64,000 nt of DNA from Eriocheir sinensis (GCF_024679095.1 NW_026111631.1:242501-306500), one strand, 5' to 3'. Counted from the stretch's first letter, positions 1 to 16,500 are shown. Notes: generated from the letters alone by a model not told the origin. Made by a program: numbers and translations.

Positions 1-480
1 TATTCCTAACCTCTTTCTTGTATATTATCTCACCTCTTTCGCTTATTCTTTCCTTTTTGTTGAATTCCTCACCTTCTTCCCTCTAATCCTCACTTCTTCC
101 CTCATCTCTTTCCTCTATTCCTCATCTCTTTCCACTAGCCCTCCTCCTCTTTTCTCTTCCCCCCCTTCTCTTTCCTCCTCCTCCTCTTTCCCCCTCCCTC
201 CCCTTCTCTAGTAATTGAGTATGTCATGCATTTCCATTAGAGCACAAAACCACGAGTGTTACGGAGAAGTGAGAGGGGAAAAAGAAGTGACCCAGGCCGT
301 AACGAGGTGCCGAGAGGAAGGGAGGAGGAGGGGAAAGAGGGAAGAGGTAAAGTAAAGGTAAAGTTGGGAGCATACGCTATAGCTGCGCGTGGAGGCGGTG
401 CTCATCTCCGTCCCATTGGTCCTTGAAGCCTGTGGTGGGAGAGAACCCTTAACCCGACACAGGCCCAGGGGAGAAAGATA
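1..480. other. Low-complexity CT-rich then purine-rich DNA, no gene seen
   Basis: The first 210 bases are C/T-rich low-complexity DNA and the plus strand then becomes G/A-rich. No splice-bounded coding segment or conserved protein motif is visible. The only long frames are Ser/Pro/Phe-rich translations expected from polypyrimidine sequence. Confidence 0.6.
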
Positions 481-1625
481 AAGGTAAAGAGAGTTGGTGG
501 GTACGGAAGGAAGAATTGAGTGGAAGGAATTGTGGTGGTAGTGCTGATGGTGGTTAGGTGAGGTGGAAGGGGGTAACGCGAAGGAAAATGGGGGAAGGGG
601 AAGAGGAATTTAAAGAAAGAGGGGGAAAGGAAGAGAGAGTTTTACACACAAACAAATCCCCCCCCCCCCTCCCCACAGCACGCAATACACAACACCAGAA
701 CAACTAACGAACCTACACCACACAACTGTACACTCCTATTGTCTTTCCTTCTCCCCCACCTGTACCTTCACCACTAACCCACTTCCTCTTTTTACTATAC
801 CCTTGATTAAAAGAAAGAGATAAAGACAGTTGGTGGGTACGAGAGGGAGGATAAGGTGAGTGTGATGGGATAGTTAGGTAACGTTGTAGAAGGTAACGAA
901 GAGGGAATCGGAGTGAAGGGGAGGTGGAAGGGGATAAGGGTGAGGGGAAAACGGGGAAAGAGAAAGAGTTGATGGGCACGAATGTAGAGAGGTGAAGGGA
1001 TTGCGATGGTACTGGTAAGGTGGGGGAAGGTGGTGAGCAGGAAAAAAAATAGGGGGAGGGGAAGGAGAGGGGGGAAGAGGAAGGGAGAGGGAAAAAGGGG
1101 AAAGATAAAGAGATGACGGGCACGAATGTAGAGAGGTGAAGGGATTGCGATGGTACTGGTAAGGTGGGGGAAGGTGGTGAGCAGGAAAAAAATTGGGGGA
1201 AGGGAAGGAGAGGGGGGAAGAGGAAGGGAGAGGGAAAAAGGGGAAAGAGAGAGCTGGTGGATACGGAACAGAGTAGGAGCTGGAAAGAATGTGATGGTGG
1301 TGGTGGTTTGATAAGGTGGAGGAAGGTAACGAGAAGGAAAAGAGGGGAGAGAGAAGGAAAGAGGAAGGGGGAAAGGGAAAAGGGAAAGAGAAAGAAGGAG
1401 AAAGAGTTGGTGGGTACGAGATGAAGAAGAGATGGAAGGGATTATGGTGGTGGTGGTTAGGTGAAGTAGCAGAAGGTAGTGAGGAGGAAAGAGGGATAAT
1501 TGGAGGAAAAAAAAACAGTGCAGGAGTGTGGGAGTGAGGGAGGAGTGTGAATTGGAAGAGGAAAATGTGTGTGGATAGAGAGGAGGGATATGAGGTGGAA
1601 GTGTGATTGGTTTTAAAGAAGATGA
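480..1625. repeat. Degenerate tandem repeat, unit about 145 bp, purine-rich
   Basis: A motif like 'agttggtgggtacgag' recurs near 490, 829, 967, 1110, 1250 and 1404. Two neighbouring units (about 973-1116 and 1117-1260) are nearly identical and offset by about 144 bases. Each unit has a GTGGTGGTGG-like block and a GGGGAAAG-rich block. The plus strand is almost free of C. Long minus-strand Ser/Pro/Phe/Leu-rich frames here are by-products of this composition. Confidence 0.7.
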
Positions 1626-2296
<671 letters not shown>

Positions 2297-2766
2297 CTCG
2301 ACAAAGAATACCAAACAATGAAATGAAGCACAAAAGCAAGGCAGAAGACAAGGTGAAGGAATTATTATCGCGCTGCGGACGACAAGGCGAAGTAGAATCC
2401 AAGACGCTTCCCCTGACGGCCTGGAAGTGCCGAGTAAACTGTATTTCTTGAGAGAAGAGAAAACAAGAAATAGGAAGAAGGATGAGAGCTTGGAATTTTT
2501 ATCTTTATTTTTACCTAAAGTTTCATTTATATTTTTATTTTCGTATGCATAAAGAAGCGCGAATTTGCCGTGTGTGGCCAGTCCGAGCAAGGGAATGATT
2601 GAAAAGGGGAAGGGGACGGCAGATGAGGGTTGGTGGTAGAGGAAGAGGGGAAGGAAAGGAAGGAATGACAGACGAGGGGAGGTGGAAGGGAAGGGAGAGA
2701 AGGCAGGAAAAGGGAAGGGAAATTGTGTGAAGCCTTGAGTTGGGATAGGCTTTTGGGGTGAGCTAG

Positions 2767-2950
2767 AATTGATGGATAGAAAGAGATAGGTAGAGAGATA
2801 GGGAAATAACGTAACAAGATAGATAGATGGAAGGATAGGTAGAAAGGTTAGTGAATACAGAGATAGACATATATATATATATATATATAGATATATATAT
2901 AGATATAGATATAGATATAGATATAGATATATATATAGATAGATATAGAT

Positions 2951-3014
<64 letters not shown>

Positions 3015-3170
3015 TGGTTTCTTGGGCGAGAGAATGAATGGATGGATAGACATGGATAGGCGGATGGAATGAGGGATAGATAGATGGAAGGAAAGGTAAA
3101 TAAGCTAGCAGGTAAATAGATAGACAGGTAGACAGGTAAATAGATTGAGATAGATAGGCTGATAGACAAA
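2767..3170. repeat. GATA/TA compound microsatellite
   Basis: GATA tetranucleotides grade into (TA)n around 2869-2889, then GATATA, then a clean (GATA)n from about 2955 to 3014, with imperfect GATA-like DNA on both sides. Apparent Tyr-Leu-Ser-Ile frames on the minus strand come from this repeat. Confidence 0.95.
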
Positions 3171-4289
3171 TGAGGATGAAAGGTGGAGATGAACCAGGAG
3201 GGAAGATTGGAAGCATAGAGTGTGTGTAATCTGGGCGGGAAAACAAAGCTGGAAGTGAGTATGTATTCCTGAGCGGGCTGAAAGGCTGCAAGAATTTACT
3301 GAGCCGCTCATGTAAAGGTGTAGAGAGGCGAGCTAGAGGCGATGATTGGCTGATCTGAGCAGGTAAAGGTAGTATAAGTAGTAGTAGTAGTAATAGTAGC
3401 AGCAATAGTAGCAGTAGCGGAATATGTTGAGTGATATCTGTGAAAAGAGAATATTATGGACGGGGAAAGAGAAAATTATGCACCTTGGATGGTCTGAGTT
3501 CGAGGACATATTGTGAGGGAAAAGTGAGAGCATAAAGAAAGAGCACAGGTGATTAATGGACTGGACTGGCTGCACAGGTAATGACGACAGGTGGTCTGCA
3601 AACCCTGCCTGATGAGTCGTGTGCTGAAGGAGAGTTATGACTACAAACGGTGTATCATTGTTCCGTGTAAGTTAGGTTGTAGGAAAGGAGGTTCAGTTGG
3701 TATTAATGCTGACTGCGTTGAGTGTGTGTGCAGGTAACATTGTATTGCCACGTAGATAGACAAATAGATAGGTATGCAAATAGATAGAAAGGTAGAGGCT
3801 CTTTGGGTTTTTGAGTTTGAGAAAAATAATCAAGTATAGGAAGAAAATTATGCACTTTGGAATAGCGAAGAGAAGTATAGCAGACATTACAAAAAGAAGG
3901 AAAATGACAGACTATGATAGAAGATAATTATTTACACTAGCGAAGAGTGAGCACTGGTAAAATACACGTTATAAAAAGAAAATAAACGACGATGTTGGAC
4001 TAAAATTGCATGAACCTGTGAATAGTGACTTGTTGTAAATAAAGGCAATAAGAAATGAGGAACAAACGTCTCAATTATAAAAGAATAAAAAAAATAAGAT
4101 TGCTCACGTGTAGGATGGAATTAATACGTTAGACTCAAAAAATATATATCACAGAATGCACACCCTCCTTTGAAAAGAACATGGAAAGTTATGATAAATA
4201 TATTAATGAAGTTGGGTACAGATTATTATATGTACACAGGATGAAAGTGAAGGAAAGAAATATACTCATCAAAGGGGCGCAAAAGTTAA
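3171..4289. other. A/G-rich DNA with a short (GTA)n tract; no gene recognised
   Basis: A GTA/GCA trinucleotide tract lies at about 3370-3417. The remainder is A-rich single-copy-looking DNA, plus a short GATA stretch near 3755-3790. No coding signal is seen. Confidence 0.5.
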
Positions 4290-5450
4290 CGTCATTGAAG
4301 AAGGAAAAACACTGAAGCTTGCCTTGAATAGGGAGAAGAAGAGGTGACGTGCAGATAAGAAAGATTACGAAAAATGAAAAAAAAAAAAGTTAGTGAGGAA
4401 CGAAATCTTCCACACATCTAAAAGGGTACAAAAGATGATGAAGTGAAAAATTAAATCGAAGCCTACCGTGAATAGATGACGAAAAAAGAAGTGAGATGCA
4501 AATAAGAACAACAAGGTAAGAAAATTGAGAAAATAAAAAATAAAGAAAACTGAAACATGAAGGACGAAATGATATCTTACAAGCCAAAGGAGGACACGTT
4601 ACCGTAAAAAAATTATTAAAAGACTTTGAAATCCACCGTAAATAGAGGAAGGAAGAAGTGAGTAAGTGAGATGCAGATACAAATAAATAAATAAATAAAA
4701 TAAAATAAAAGATACGTGAAGGACACCATATCTTACAAGCCAAAGCAGGACACGTTACTGTAAAAAAATAATAAAAGACTTTGAAATCCACCGTAAATAG
4801 AGGAAGGAAGAAGTGAGTAAGTGAGATGCAGATACAAATAAATAAATAAATAAAATAAAATAAAAGATACGTGAAGGACACCATATCTTACAAGCCAAAG
4901 CAGGACACGTTACTGTAAAAAAAAAATAATAAACGACATTGAAACCCACCGAAAATAGAGGAAGGAAGAAGTGAGTAAGTGAGATGCAGATACGAAAATA
5001 AAAAGACACGCGAAGGACACCATATCGTACAAATCAAAGCAGGAGGCGTTACTATAAAAAAAAGACATTGAATAGAGGGAAAAAGCGAGATGCAGATAAG
5101 AAAAAGAAAAAGAAAGAAAAAAGGAGGAATTACACATGTAGATCAAACTATCGTAAAAATGAAAGCAGGGCAAGTTACTGTACAAAGAAACATTGAAAAA
5201 TGAAAAGAAAGAAATGAGGTTAAAATAAGACACAGAAAAAAAGGAAGGACTGTCAAAAGGGCATAAATGTTACCTTTCTATAAAAAAAAAGTTACCTTGA
5301 ATAGAGAAAAGAAAAAGTGATACAGATAAGACAATATAGAGAAAAAAGAAAAGAAAAAAAAGACTATTCATGTGTAGGACGAACCACTATCTTACACATC
5401 AAAGGGGGCACAAAACTAATCTTCCAAAAGGGACGCGAATCTACATGAAA
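4290..5450. repeat. Satellite-like tandem repeat, unit about 155 bp
   Basis: The segment 'caaagcaggacacgttactg' recurs at about 4585, 4741 and 4896, a spacing of 155-156 bases. It is followed each time by an A run, 'gactttgaaatccaccgtaaatag', 'gaggaaggaagaagtgag' and an AAATA block. Older, more diverged units extend on both sides (about 4290-4560 and 5030-5450). The central units are about 95% alike by eye and the outer ones much less, as in a decaying local array. Confidence 0.85.
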
Positions 5451-6007
5451 AGCTTCCTACACTCCTACACTACACACACTAGGACGCTACAAAAAATGAA
5501 AAAAAATAAAAAAAAAAACTATCGAGGACGGAGTTGGATACCACTTTTATGACTTTTTAATCCTACTTTTTTTTCGTCTCCGTGCGTGTGTGTGTGTGGG
5601 GGGGGGGGGGGAGGCCTTGTTGGGGGAGGCGAGTTTTGTTTTTCTAGTGAATGGAGCCCCGGAGTAAAGCCACGCCATTCTCTTATACTCGTGTCGTTCT
5701 TTTGGTTGTTATTGTTGTTGTTGTTGGTCTTCGTATGTTGTTGTTGTTTTGTGGTTGAGGATTTGTTTAGGGTCTTGTGTGTCTGTTTATCGGTGCTTGT
5801 GTGTATCTTAAGGCCGGAAGAAGATGTCTGGTTGGTTCGTGAGTGAGTCATGGAGAAAAGTATTGGAAAGTGGAAGGCTGGTACTGAGTAAGGGTTTGTT
5901 AAGGCTCGTGTGTTGATGTGTCTGTATGTGTGTGTAGCGTAATTGCGGCCTTGGAGATGTTTGTTCGGATTGTGAATGAGCCAAGGAGAGAAGTGTTGGG
6001 CAGAGAG
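5451..6007. other. Low-complexity G-run and TTG-rich DNA
   Basis: Contains a GT run with a poly-G tract at about 5590-5611 and an imperfect (TTG)n at about 5705-5755. No gene recognised. Confidence 0.5.
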
Positions 6008-6573
6008 GATAGTAAGTTGTTAGAAGTACTGGAAAGGAAGGATGGTAAGTTCTTAGAAGTGATGGAAAGGAATGATGGTAAGTTCTTAGAAGTGTTGGGA
6101 AGGGAGGATGGTAAGTTCTTAGAAGTGATGGAAAGGGAGGATGGTAAGTTCTTAGAAGTGTTGGTAAGGGAGGATGGTAAGTTCTTAGAAGTGTTGGGAA
6201 GGGAGGATGGTAAGTTCTTAGAAGTGATGGAAAGGGAGGATGGTAAGTTCTTAGAAGTGTTGGGAAGGGAGGATGGTAAGTTCTTAGAAGTGTTGGTAAG
6301 GGAGGATGGTAAGTTCTTAGAAGTGCTGGAAAGGGAGGATGGTAAGTTCTTAGAAGTGTTGGAAAGGGAGGATGGTAAGTTCTTAGAAGTGCTGGAAAGG
6401 GAGGATGGTAAGTTCTTAGAAGTGCTGGAAAGGGAGGATGGTAAGTTCTTAGAAGTGCTGGAAAGGGAGGATGGTAAGTTCTTAGAAGTGCTGGAAAGGG
6501 AGGATGGTAAGTTCTTAGAAGTGTTGGGAAAGGAGGATGGTAAGTTCTTAGAAGTGTTGGAAAGGGAGGATGT
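6008..6573. repeat. 33-bp minisatellite, about 17 units
   Basis: The unit begins 'gatggtaagttcttagaagt' and continues with about 13 more bases ('gttggaaagggag'). It repeats about 17 times with a few substitutions. Because 33 is a multiple of 3 and the unit lacks stops in two frames, it is open on both strands: an 11-residue repeat around 'EDGKFLEVLER' (plus) and one around 'RTYHPPFPTLL' (minus). Neither has a convincing start, splice context or known relative, so I call it a minisatellite, not a gene. Confidence 0.92.
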
Positions 6574-7480
6574 TTAGTTCTTGAATGAGTAAGAAGTGAA
6601 AGGAGAGAGAAGAAGGTTGGTGTTGCCGGTTTTGGTGGGTATGATATTGTTTGTTGTTGTTCAGGTGAGATCTGGTTTGTCTGCATCTTCCTTTGTTTGT
6701 GTCCAAGGCTTAGAACAGGTACTTGGCTCGTTTGTGGAGTCGAAAACTAAAGTGAAGTGAAAAGAGTGAAAGCGGGGTAGGTAAACGATTGGTGTTGTTA
6801 CTATTGTTTTTGTTGTTTGTGAAATGGTTTGTTTATGTCTGGCTCTGTGTTTGGACTAATTGAGGCGTGGGGCACATATCAGGTTTGTTTAGGAGTGAGG
6901 CGAGGAGGAAGGTGAAGACGAGAAGTAGGAAAGACGAGAGAAGCTCAGAATAAACGAAAGAGAAAATTGGAAAAATATTGGATAGGTCAAAATTTTGAAA
7001 AGTGAAGCGAGGAATAAAAAATAATTTGGTGAAAATGGAAAATAAAAGAAAGAAGTCTCGGAAAGATTAAAAATGGAGGAATATGATTTTAATGTGAAGA
7101 AACTGAAATGAAATGAAATACACGTCAGATAACCAAACGAAATAATAAAGTAAAAATAGCAGAAAGAGAGATCAAAGTCTGGAGTAGTGGAAACCGAGAG
7201 TGGAAAAACTGATAGAGCTGATGAAACCGAAGAGCAAAGCGAGGAAAGATGAGAGAAACGGAATTAATAAAAAAGCAAAAAGCAAGAATACATTTGAGGA
7301 TATTGTAATGTAGAAAAAAACGCGTAGCAATGAAAAGATAAAACTGGAGCGGGAATAAAAAAAAATCGGTGAGAACTGATGAATGTCGCTGAAAAACGTA
7401 AAATATTAGGATACCGAGGAAAGGAAAGACCAAAGCGGAAACTGATGACTGCGAATGATATAAAGACGAGGCGAAAAGGA
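6574..7480. other. A/G-rich DNA, nothing recognised
   Basis: TTG-rich and then GAAA-rich low-complexity sequence, with no recognisable gene or element end. Confidence 0.45.
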
Positions 7481-8170
7481 AAGAAAACTGAACTGTGAGA
7501 AATGCTGGCAACGGAAACACGAAGGAAACAAATAAGAAATGAGGTTAAAAGATCAGAAAGAAAAATGAGAATGGGGTGAATTGTGATTAATGAGGTTAGT
7601 AGAATCGGAGAACATACCAAATAAAAACAAACAACAGCCCAGAAAAAAATGAGGTTAGAGGGCGTAAGAAATTAAGCATGGGAGAAGCTAAAGAAAAAAT
7701 GAAAGTAAAGGAAAAGACCCAGACACAGAAAACAGACGCTAGAAGAAATAATAGATAGAGGGTGGAGAAGCAAAAAAAGATAGTTGCAAAAATGGGAAAA
7801 ATAAGAAAAGAAAAGCACACAGAAAAAATAATAAAACAATGTCATAAGCGAGCAGAAAATGAGGCTAGGAGGAGCAGAAAACGTGGAAAGAAGGAAGAAA
7901 GCAGGAATCATGAAACTTAACCCAAAAATAAAAACATAACCAATAAACTAATAAAATGACGTTAAAAGGAACAGGAAACGCGGTTGGTTGGTTGGGAGAC
8001 GCAGGAACCGGGGAAACTAAAACAAATGAAACAACCCTGGAAAAACTAGCAAAAGGAAGTCAGAACAAGCAGGAAATGAGTCTGGAGGAAACAGGAAACA
8101 AGGAAAGTCAAACCAGGAAAACACAACCTTGAGAAAGTAAGAAAATGAGGTCTGCAGGAGCGGGGCGGGA
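7480..8170. repeat. Degenerate tandem repeat, about 100-120 bp period
   Basis: A phrase like 'aaatgaggtta..aggaacaggaaa' recurs near 7530, 7650, 7857, 7955, 8076 and 8144. Copies are diverged and the period is irregular. Confidence 0.55.
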
Positions 8171-8279
8171 ACCAGCCTGGAGACGTAGAGGAAAAGTTAA
8201 ATTGTGTAGCCGAGGAGGAGCTGTGGCGGGACTCTTGTTTGCCGACGGTGCTCCGCGCTGGCCGGCCCTGGAGGGGGAG

Positions 8280-9010
8280 AGGCTGCAGGGCTTGAGAAAA
8301 TAAAGATTGTATACTTTTTAATAATGGGAGAGAAACGTGCATGCTCTACTTTTCTTAAGATTATACTAAAACAAGGGAAGTAAGTATATATCAGAGAGAA
8401 AAATAGTGAGTATCTTCTTATATAATTGGAGGGAAAGGGTAATATAGTCTTTTTATGTTTATACTGAAAATCAAAAAGTCCGTAGATTTCAGAAGTGGAT
8501 TAGTAGATGTATGTTTTCTGTCTTTGCTGCAGGACCCTCAGGAAGATTATTGGTGAACAGCAGGGCATCAGGACTAGTGAATGTCTATTTTTTAATAATG
8601 GATTAGAGAAACGTGAATATACACTAGTAGATTTTAGAAAGGGTATTGTGGCTATCTACCTTTTATATATTATTTTTGCTGCAGGACCTTAAAAATAATA
8701 CTAAACACGGCTTAGGAAAATAACGAATGTCTACTTTTAATAATGAAGAGAAAGCCTGAATATGCTCTAGTAGATTTACAGAAAAGGGTATTGTGACTAT
8801 TTACGTTTTTCCATATCTTTGCTACAGGAGCTTAAAAATAATAAAGACATCGATTAATATATATATATTTTGTAAAGGCAAGGAAGTAAGTAGGTTAGAA
8901 AAAGGGGCATTGTGAATATCTGCTATTTATATTTTTTTATTACAGGAGCTTAAAATATATAGAGACATCTACTTTCTCATATATATTTTTGCAAGGCGAA
9001 CTAAATTCTT
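8280..9010. repeat. Degenerate tandem repeat, about 130-180 bp period
   Basis: A block like 'atgtctacttttaataatg..gagaaacgtgaatat' followed by 'gtattgtg.ctatctac' and 'tttgctgcaggagcttaaaaata' recurs near 8300, 8570, 8735 and 8880. Copies are diverged. The recurrent 'tgctgcagga' looks like a splice acceptor but is simply part of the repeat. Confidence 0.6.
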
Positions 9011-9058
9011 CTTGTATATATATATATATATATTTTTTGAGCAGAGGTAACTAAATTC

Positions 9059-11971
<2,913 letters not shown>

Positions 11972-13089
11972 AGCACAGTAACTTAAGCTCAACACACCTT
12001 GCAACACCTGGTCAGCATGAATCACTAACACAACACAGTACAATGCAACACAGCACAGCCAACCTATGCCTTACACCAAACACCGGCTGGAATACACGGC
12101 AGGAAATATTACAGCAACATGTACTGTGCAATATAAACAACAAGGAAAATGGGAACACACGTGACTAAAAGAGAAACTCAAACAGAAGTGATGTGGTTTG
12201 TAATTTTCCCATCATCTGCCGAGTCCGTGATTGTGTCTTGAAGTTGACCGAAAGAATGAATAATGAAAGAAAGATAAAGAATAAAGAAAAAAAGAAAGAA
12301 AGAAAGAATAAAGAAATTGAAGAAAAAGAAATAGGAAGAAAAAAGAAAAATGGAAAAATGATAAAAAAAAGAAAAAAAGAAAGAAAATAATGAACGAAAG
12401 TGAAGAACAAATAAAAAGGAAATGGTGTGAGGAAAAGAAAAAAGGAATGATGTGCTGTCAGAAAGATGTGCTGTCAAACTAATAGCAGGAAGAATATAAC
12501 TGTGATCGAGAGGTCTTCTATCTTTCGAAACTCATCCTCTTTTCTGTTCGTCTCTTTTACTTTGCTTTTCTTTCTATATGTGAGATCAGTAATTTTTTGC
12601 AGGATTTTTATGTGTATTTGTTGTGTCTTTGAGCTACTTCATCTGATGTAAAGAAATGCATTGTTGACAGTATATAGTGATGTAAGGACGAATTTATACG
12701 GTACAGTGCGTTTGTGTAGGGTATTCTGTGTTAGTGGGCATTCTGTGTTAGTGCTTCAATTACAGGGCCATAGATACAGCATACACTTGTGGATGTAGCG
12801 TGCGGCCGAATTCTAAGCGTCCCCTCACTATGAAATATGTTACTCCCAAGTCAGACGCCAACGGCAGCTTCTGGACTGTTTTCGCTAACGTTCCGTATAC
12901 TTTAGTTTCAATGACTTTTTTCATCGCCTATTTGGGGCCTACAATTACTTACAGAGGATATTAATGTGTTGAATGCTCCCATTACCCGGAGAAGTGGTCC
13001 TTAGAAAGCTCGTAGGGAATGAGATCTGACTGAGTGATGTTGTTGGCGCTGATCTCAAGGGAGTGGTCCAGGAAGGGGAGCTTGTGTTA
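11972..13089. other. Intergenic DNA, A-rich in part; weak retroelement-like trace
   Basis: An A/G-rich tract occupies 12,250-12,400. On the minus strand around 13,085-12,960 a short frame reads '..LPFLDHSLEIS..' next to a LINE 3-prime end on the plus strand. It is too short to assign. Nothing else is recognised. Confidence 0.35.
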
Positions 13090-13185
13090 TGGGCGTCGGT
13101 TTCTCGGTGCTGTGTTAGGTTTACAGAAGCTGCCGTGTGCCGGACGAATGTACTATTGTAGACTCCTTATTATTAATCTTTATGA
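13090..13185 (+). mobile_element. LINE 3-prime-end fragment (CR1-like)
   Basis: 'gttaggtttacagaagctgc' and a following '..gtagactccttatt' match in order the segment at 54,410-54,475 ('gttaggcttataggagctgc' ... 'gcagactccttac'). That segment directly follows a reverse-transcriptase C-terminal reading frame. I therefore read this as a short 3-prime-truncated LINE relic. The match is by eye. Confidence 0.5.
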
Positions 13186-13732
13186 CCGTAAAATGATTAG
13201 ATAATCAGCCATTTACTTATCACTAGAATTAGAAAGGAACTGAGGACCATGACGATTGAAATCAGAAAAAAATGTCTCTGATTTGAAAAATGGTATTAAG
13301 GTTAAGGTTGCTATTTTTTTCCCTAGTCAACTTAAGAAGAGACGGGTATTTCATCACAAAGTTACTCAAATGTCGAAAGCTAGAGACTACGCATTGTTGA
13401 TGATATACGTGTAGTGTGCTCCTGCCAAAACTCTGAAAAGTAGAAAAATGGGGTGACATCACAGAACCAAAACTAATTCCCCTTCATAAATCCACGTCGG
13501 AAATTGTGGGAATATTGTACTTTCACCCTACCAAAAATATCCTCGAGATAAATGCACCCAAAAATCGAGAATACAGTGCCTCCACCTAAGCCTAAGGGAA
13601 ATTTAGTCCTTCATAAATCCACCTACAAAAATCGTTTAATTAACATTGCCTTCCAACTCTACAAACAGTCACCCATCTCGAGGCACGCAGCGACCTTCAT
13701 GATCAAAACACAAACTCAGTGGAACCAAAACA

Positions 13733-14358
13733 GCAAACTTACTAGAACCAAAACAACTGACACAGCAAACCAAAACAAACAACTAGAACCAAAACAAGCA
13801 ACCCACTAGAACCAAAACAACAAACCAACTAGAACCAAAACAAACAACTCACTAGAACCAAAACAAACAACTCACTAGAACCAAAACAAACAACTCACTA
13901 GAACCAAAACAAACAACCCACGAGAACCAAAACAAACAACCCACTAGAACCAAAACAAACAATCCACTAGAACCCAAACAAACAACTCACTAGAACCCAA
14001 ACAAACAACCCACTAGGACCAAAACAAACAACCCACTAGAACCCAAACAAACAACTCACTAGAACCAAAACAAACAACCCACTAGAACCCAAACAAACAA
14101 CCCACTAGAACCAAAACAAACAACCCACTAGAACCAAAACAAACAACCCACTAGGACCAAAACAAACAACTCACTAGAACCAAAACAAACAACCCACTAG
14201 AACCAAAACAAACAACCCACTAGGACCAAAACAAACAACCCACTAGGACCAAAACAAACAACCCACTAGGACCAAAACAAACAACTCACTAGAACCCAAA
14301 CAAACAACCCACTAGGACCAAAACAAACAACCCACTAGAACCAAAACAAACAACTCAC
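13733..14358. repeat. 23-bp minisatellite, about 25 units
   Basis: The unit is close to 'aaccaaaacaaacaacccac' plus 'tag'. Variation is mainly 'ccca/ctca', 'aacc/gacc' and 'aaaa/ccaa'. The first 3-4 units (13,733-13,800) are more diverged. The in-frame TAG in each unit prevents long frames. Confidence 0.93.
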
Positions 14359-14499
14359 TCAGTTCAAAACAACAGAATCAAAACATCCTTAGAATCAAGA
14401 AAACCAAGAAAATTCAACCAAGCCAGCAGCAGCAGCAACATTATTTATACATTCATCCACGAGCTTCATGACATTTTTCTTCGTCCCCGCGCTAATACG

Positions 14500-15690
14500 T
14501 CCCCTCCGAAAAAAAATTACCCATCACCCCCGAGGGAGCCAGGAAGGGGCGGCTGGCGAGGGTGTGGCGGAGGAGGAGGAAGGGAAAGAGAGGGAAGAAG
14601 GGGAGTGAGCTCGTTGAGGGAAGAGAAAGGAGGAGGAGGAAGTAAAAGGGAAGGATATAGAGGGACAGAGGCGTAGGAGGAAAGGGAAGAAAGGGAAAAT
14701 GTGAAGTGGAATTGTCGCTAAAGGAGGAAATGGAAGAGAAGGAAGAGAAGGACAAGGGAACTTGGCGACAGAGGAGATGGAAGGTAAAGAGAGGAAGGAC
14801 AGAAGGTGGCCTTAGCTAGGAATAAGGAGATGAAATTACGGCAAGAGAGGGTATGAAATTGATATTGAAGGAGGAGGCGGAGGTTAGATATATGAATAAT
14901 AGGGTTGGAGGGAACCGGGAAGTGGGTTAGGAGAGAGCAGGAGCAAAGGTAGAGAGAGAGAAGAAAGGGAAAGGATTTGGTGACATAGGAAAGGGAGAGA
15001 GGACGGAAAGGGAGAGAGGAAGGGAGAGGGAGGTCGTCTACTTGCTGAAAAATAGGCGGAGTGAAAGGAAACGAATAGAAGAAGTGAGTTGAGCAACGGA
15101 GGAGGCGGAGGAGAAAGAATGGGAGGAGAATATGTAAAATGGGCGACGAAGGAGGAGACGGAGGGGAAAGAAAAGGGGAGAGAGGGCAGGTGGATTGACG
15201 TATAGTAAAGAAAGAAGAGAAAGGGAAACGATTGTGTTGGTTGGGAGACGGAGAGGAAGGTGAAGGAGGAAGAAAGGAAAAAGTGTGTTCAGGTGGCTTG
15301 ACGGAGGGGAAAGAGAGGGAAGATAGGGTGTAAACTGGATAACTGAGGAATAAGCGGAAAGGGAAAGAAAGGGAAGAGAATGTGTGAACTGGGCGACGGA
15401 GGAAGTGGTGAAGGAGAAAGGAAGGAAAGATAGGGCAGGAGACTTAACGAAAGGAAGAGAAATGGAAAATGAAATGGTGCCTGGGTGACGGTGAAGGGGG
15501 GGGGGGGGGAGAAGAAAGAAAGAGGAAAAAAAAACGAACTGGGAGACGGAAGAGCTGGCGGAGGGTAAAGAAAGGAATGAGACGGAGTGGTTGGATGGAG
15601 GAGAGTAAAGAGGAGAGAAAGGGAGGAGAGTGACAAGGGAATGAAGGAGTGCAAAGAAAGAGAAGAGGAAGTAAGTTATGAAGGAGGGGG
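14500..15690. other. Purine-rich plus strand, nothing recognised
   Basis: GGAGGAGG/GAAAGGGAA-rich DNA with loosely repeated phrases ('ggcgacggaggagg'). Long Pro/Ser/Leu/Phe-rich minus-strand frames reflect composition only. Confidence 0.5.
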
Positions 15691-16240
15691 GAAGAAAGGG
15701 AAGACGAGGAATAGGGATTGAGGGAGGGGAAAGAAATGGAAGAGAGTGAATAGGGAATGAAGGAGGGGAAAAAGAGGGAAGAGAGTAAATGGGGAATGAA
15801 GGAGGCGAAAGAGGAGGGAAGAGAGTGAATGGGGTTTGAAGGAGGGAAAAGAAAGAGAAGACGAGGAGGGGAAAGAGAGGGAAGAGAGTGAATAGGGTTT
15901 GAAGGAGGGAAAAGAAAGAGAAGACGAGGAGGGGAAAGAGAGGGAAGAGAGTGAATAGGGTTTGAAGGAGGGGAAAGAAAGGGAAGACGAGGAGGGGAAA
16001 GAGAGGGAAGAGAGTGAATAGGGTTTGAAGGAGGGAAAAGAAAGAGAAGACGAGGAGGGGAAAGAGAGGGAAGAGAGTGAATAGGGTTTGAAGGAGGGGA
16101 AAGAAAGGGAAGTGAGTGAATAGGGAATGAAGGAGGGGAAAGAGGAGGGAAAAGAGTAAATAGGGAATGAAGGAGGGGAAAAGGAGGGAAGAGAAGGGTT
16201 TGAATGAGAGAAAAGAAAGGGAAGAGAGAGAATAGGAAAT
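15690..16240. repeat. Tandem repeat of about 63-bp purine-rich units
   Basis: Units built from 'gaaggaggggaaagaaag', 'ggaagacgaggaggggaaag' and 'agagtgaatagggttt' recur from about 15,700 to 16,230, several in full and others shortened. The 63-bp period keeps a long minus-strand frame open ('..SNPIHSLPSLSPPRL..' motif). Confidence 0.85.
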
Positions 16241-16495
16241 GAAGAAGGGGAAGTAAAGGGCAGACAGGGCGTGGGCTCAACCTCCCCTCGGCTACGGGCG
16301 TCGTAAAGGGCGGCTGTTGGTCCCCTCGGCCGTAGTGATCAGCTAATTGGTGTTTCCTCTCGTGTCCTAGAGGTGTCAGATGTAAGGAAATAGAAAAAAA
16401 GCTAGTACGTGTTTGATAATAGTGATAAATGAAGCTGTACCGCCTTGTATGGGGGGTAGGAGGGGAAGGGTAGGTAGTGTGGGGTGGGGTGGAGG

Positions 16496-16500
<5 letters not shown>

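Noticed and set aside
8507..8692. Splice acceptors at the recurring 'tgctgcagga' motif
   Set aside because: The motif is part of a degenerate tandem repeat, and the downstream frames are short and not conserved.
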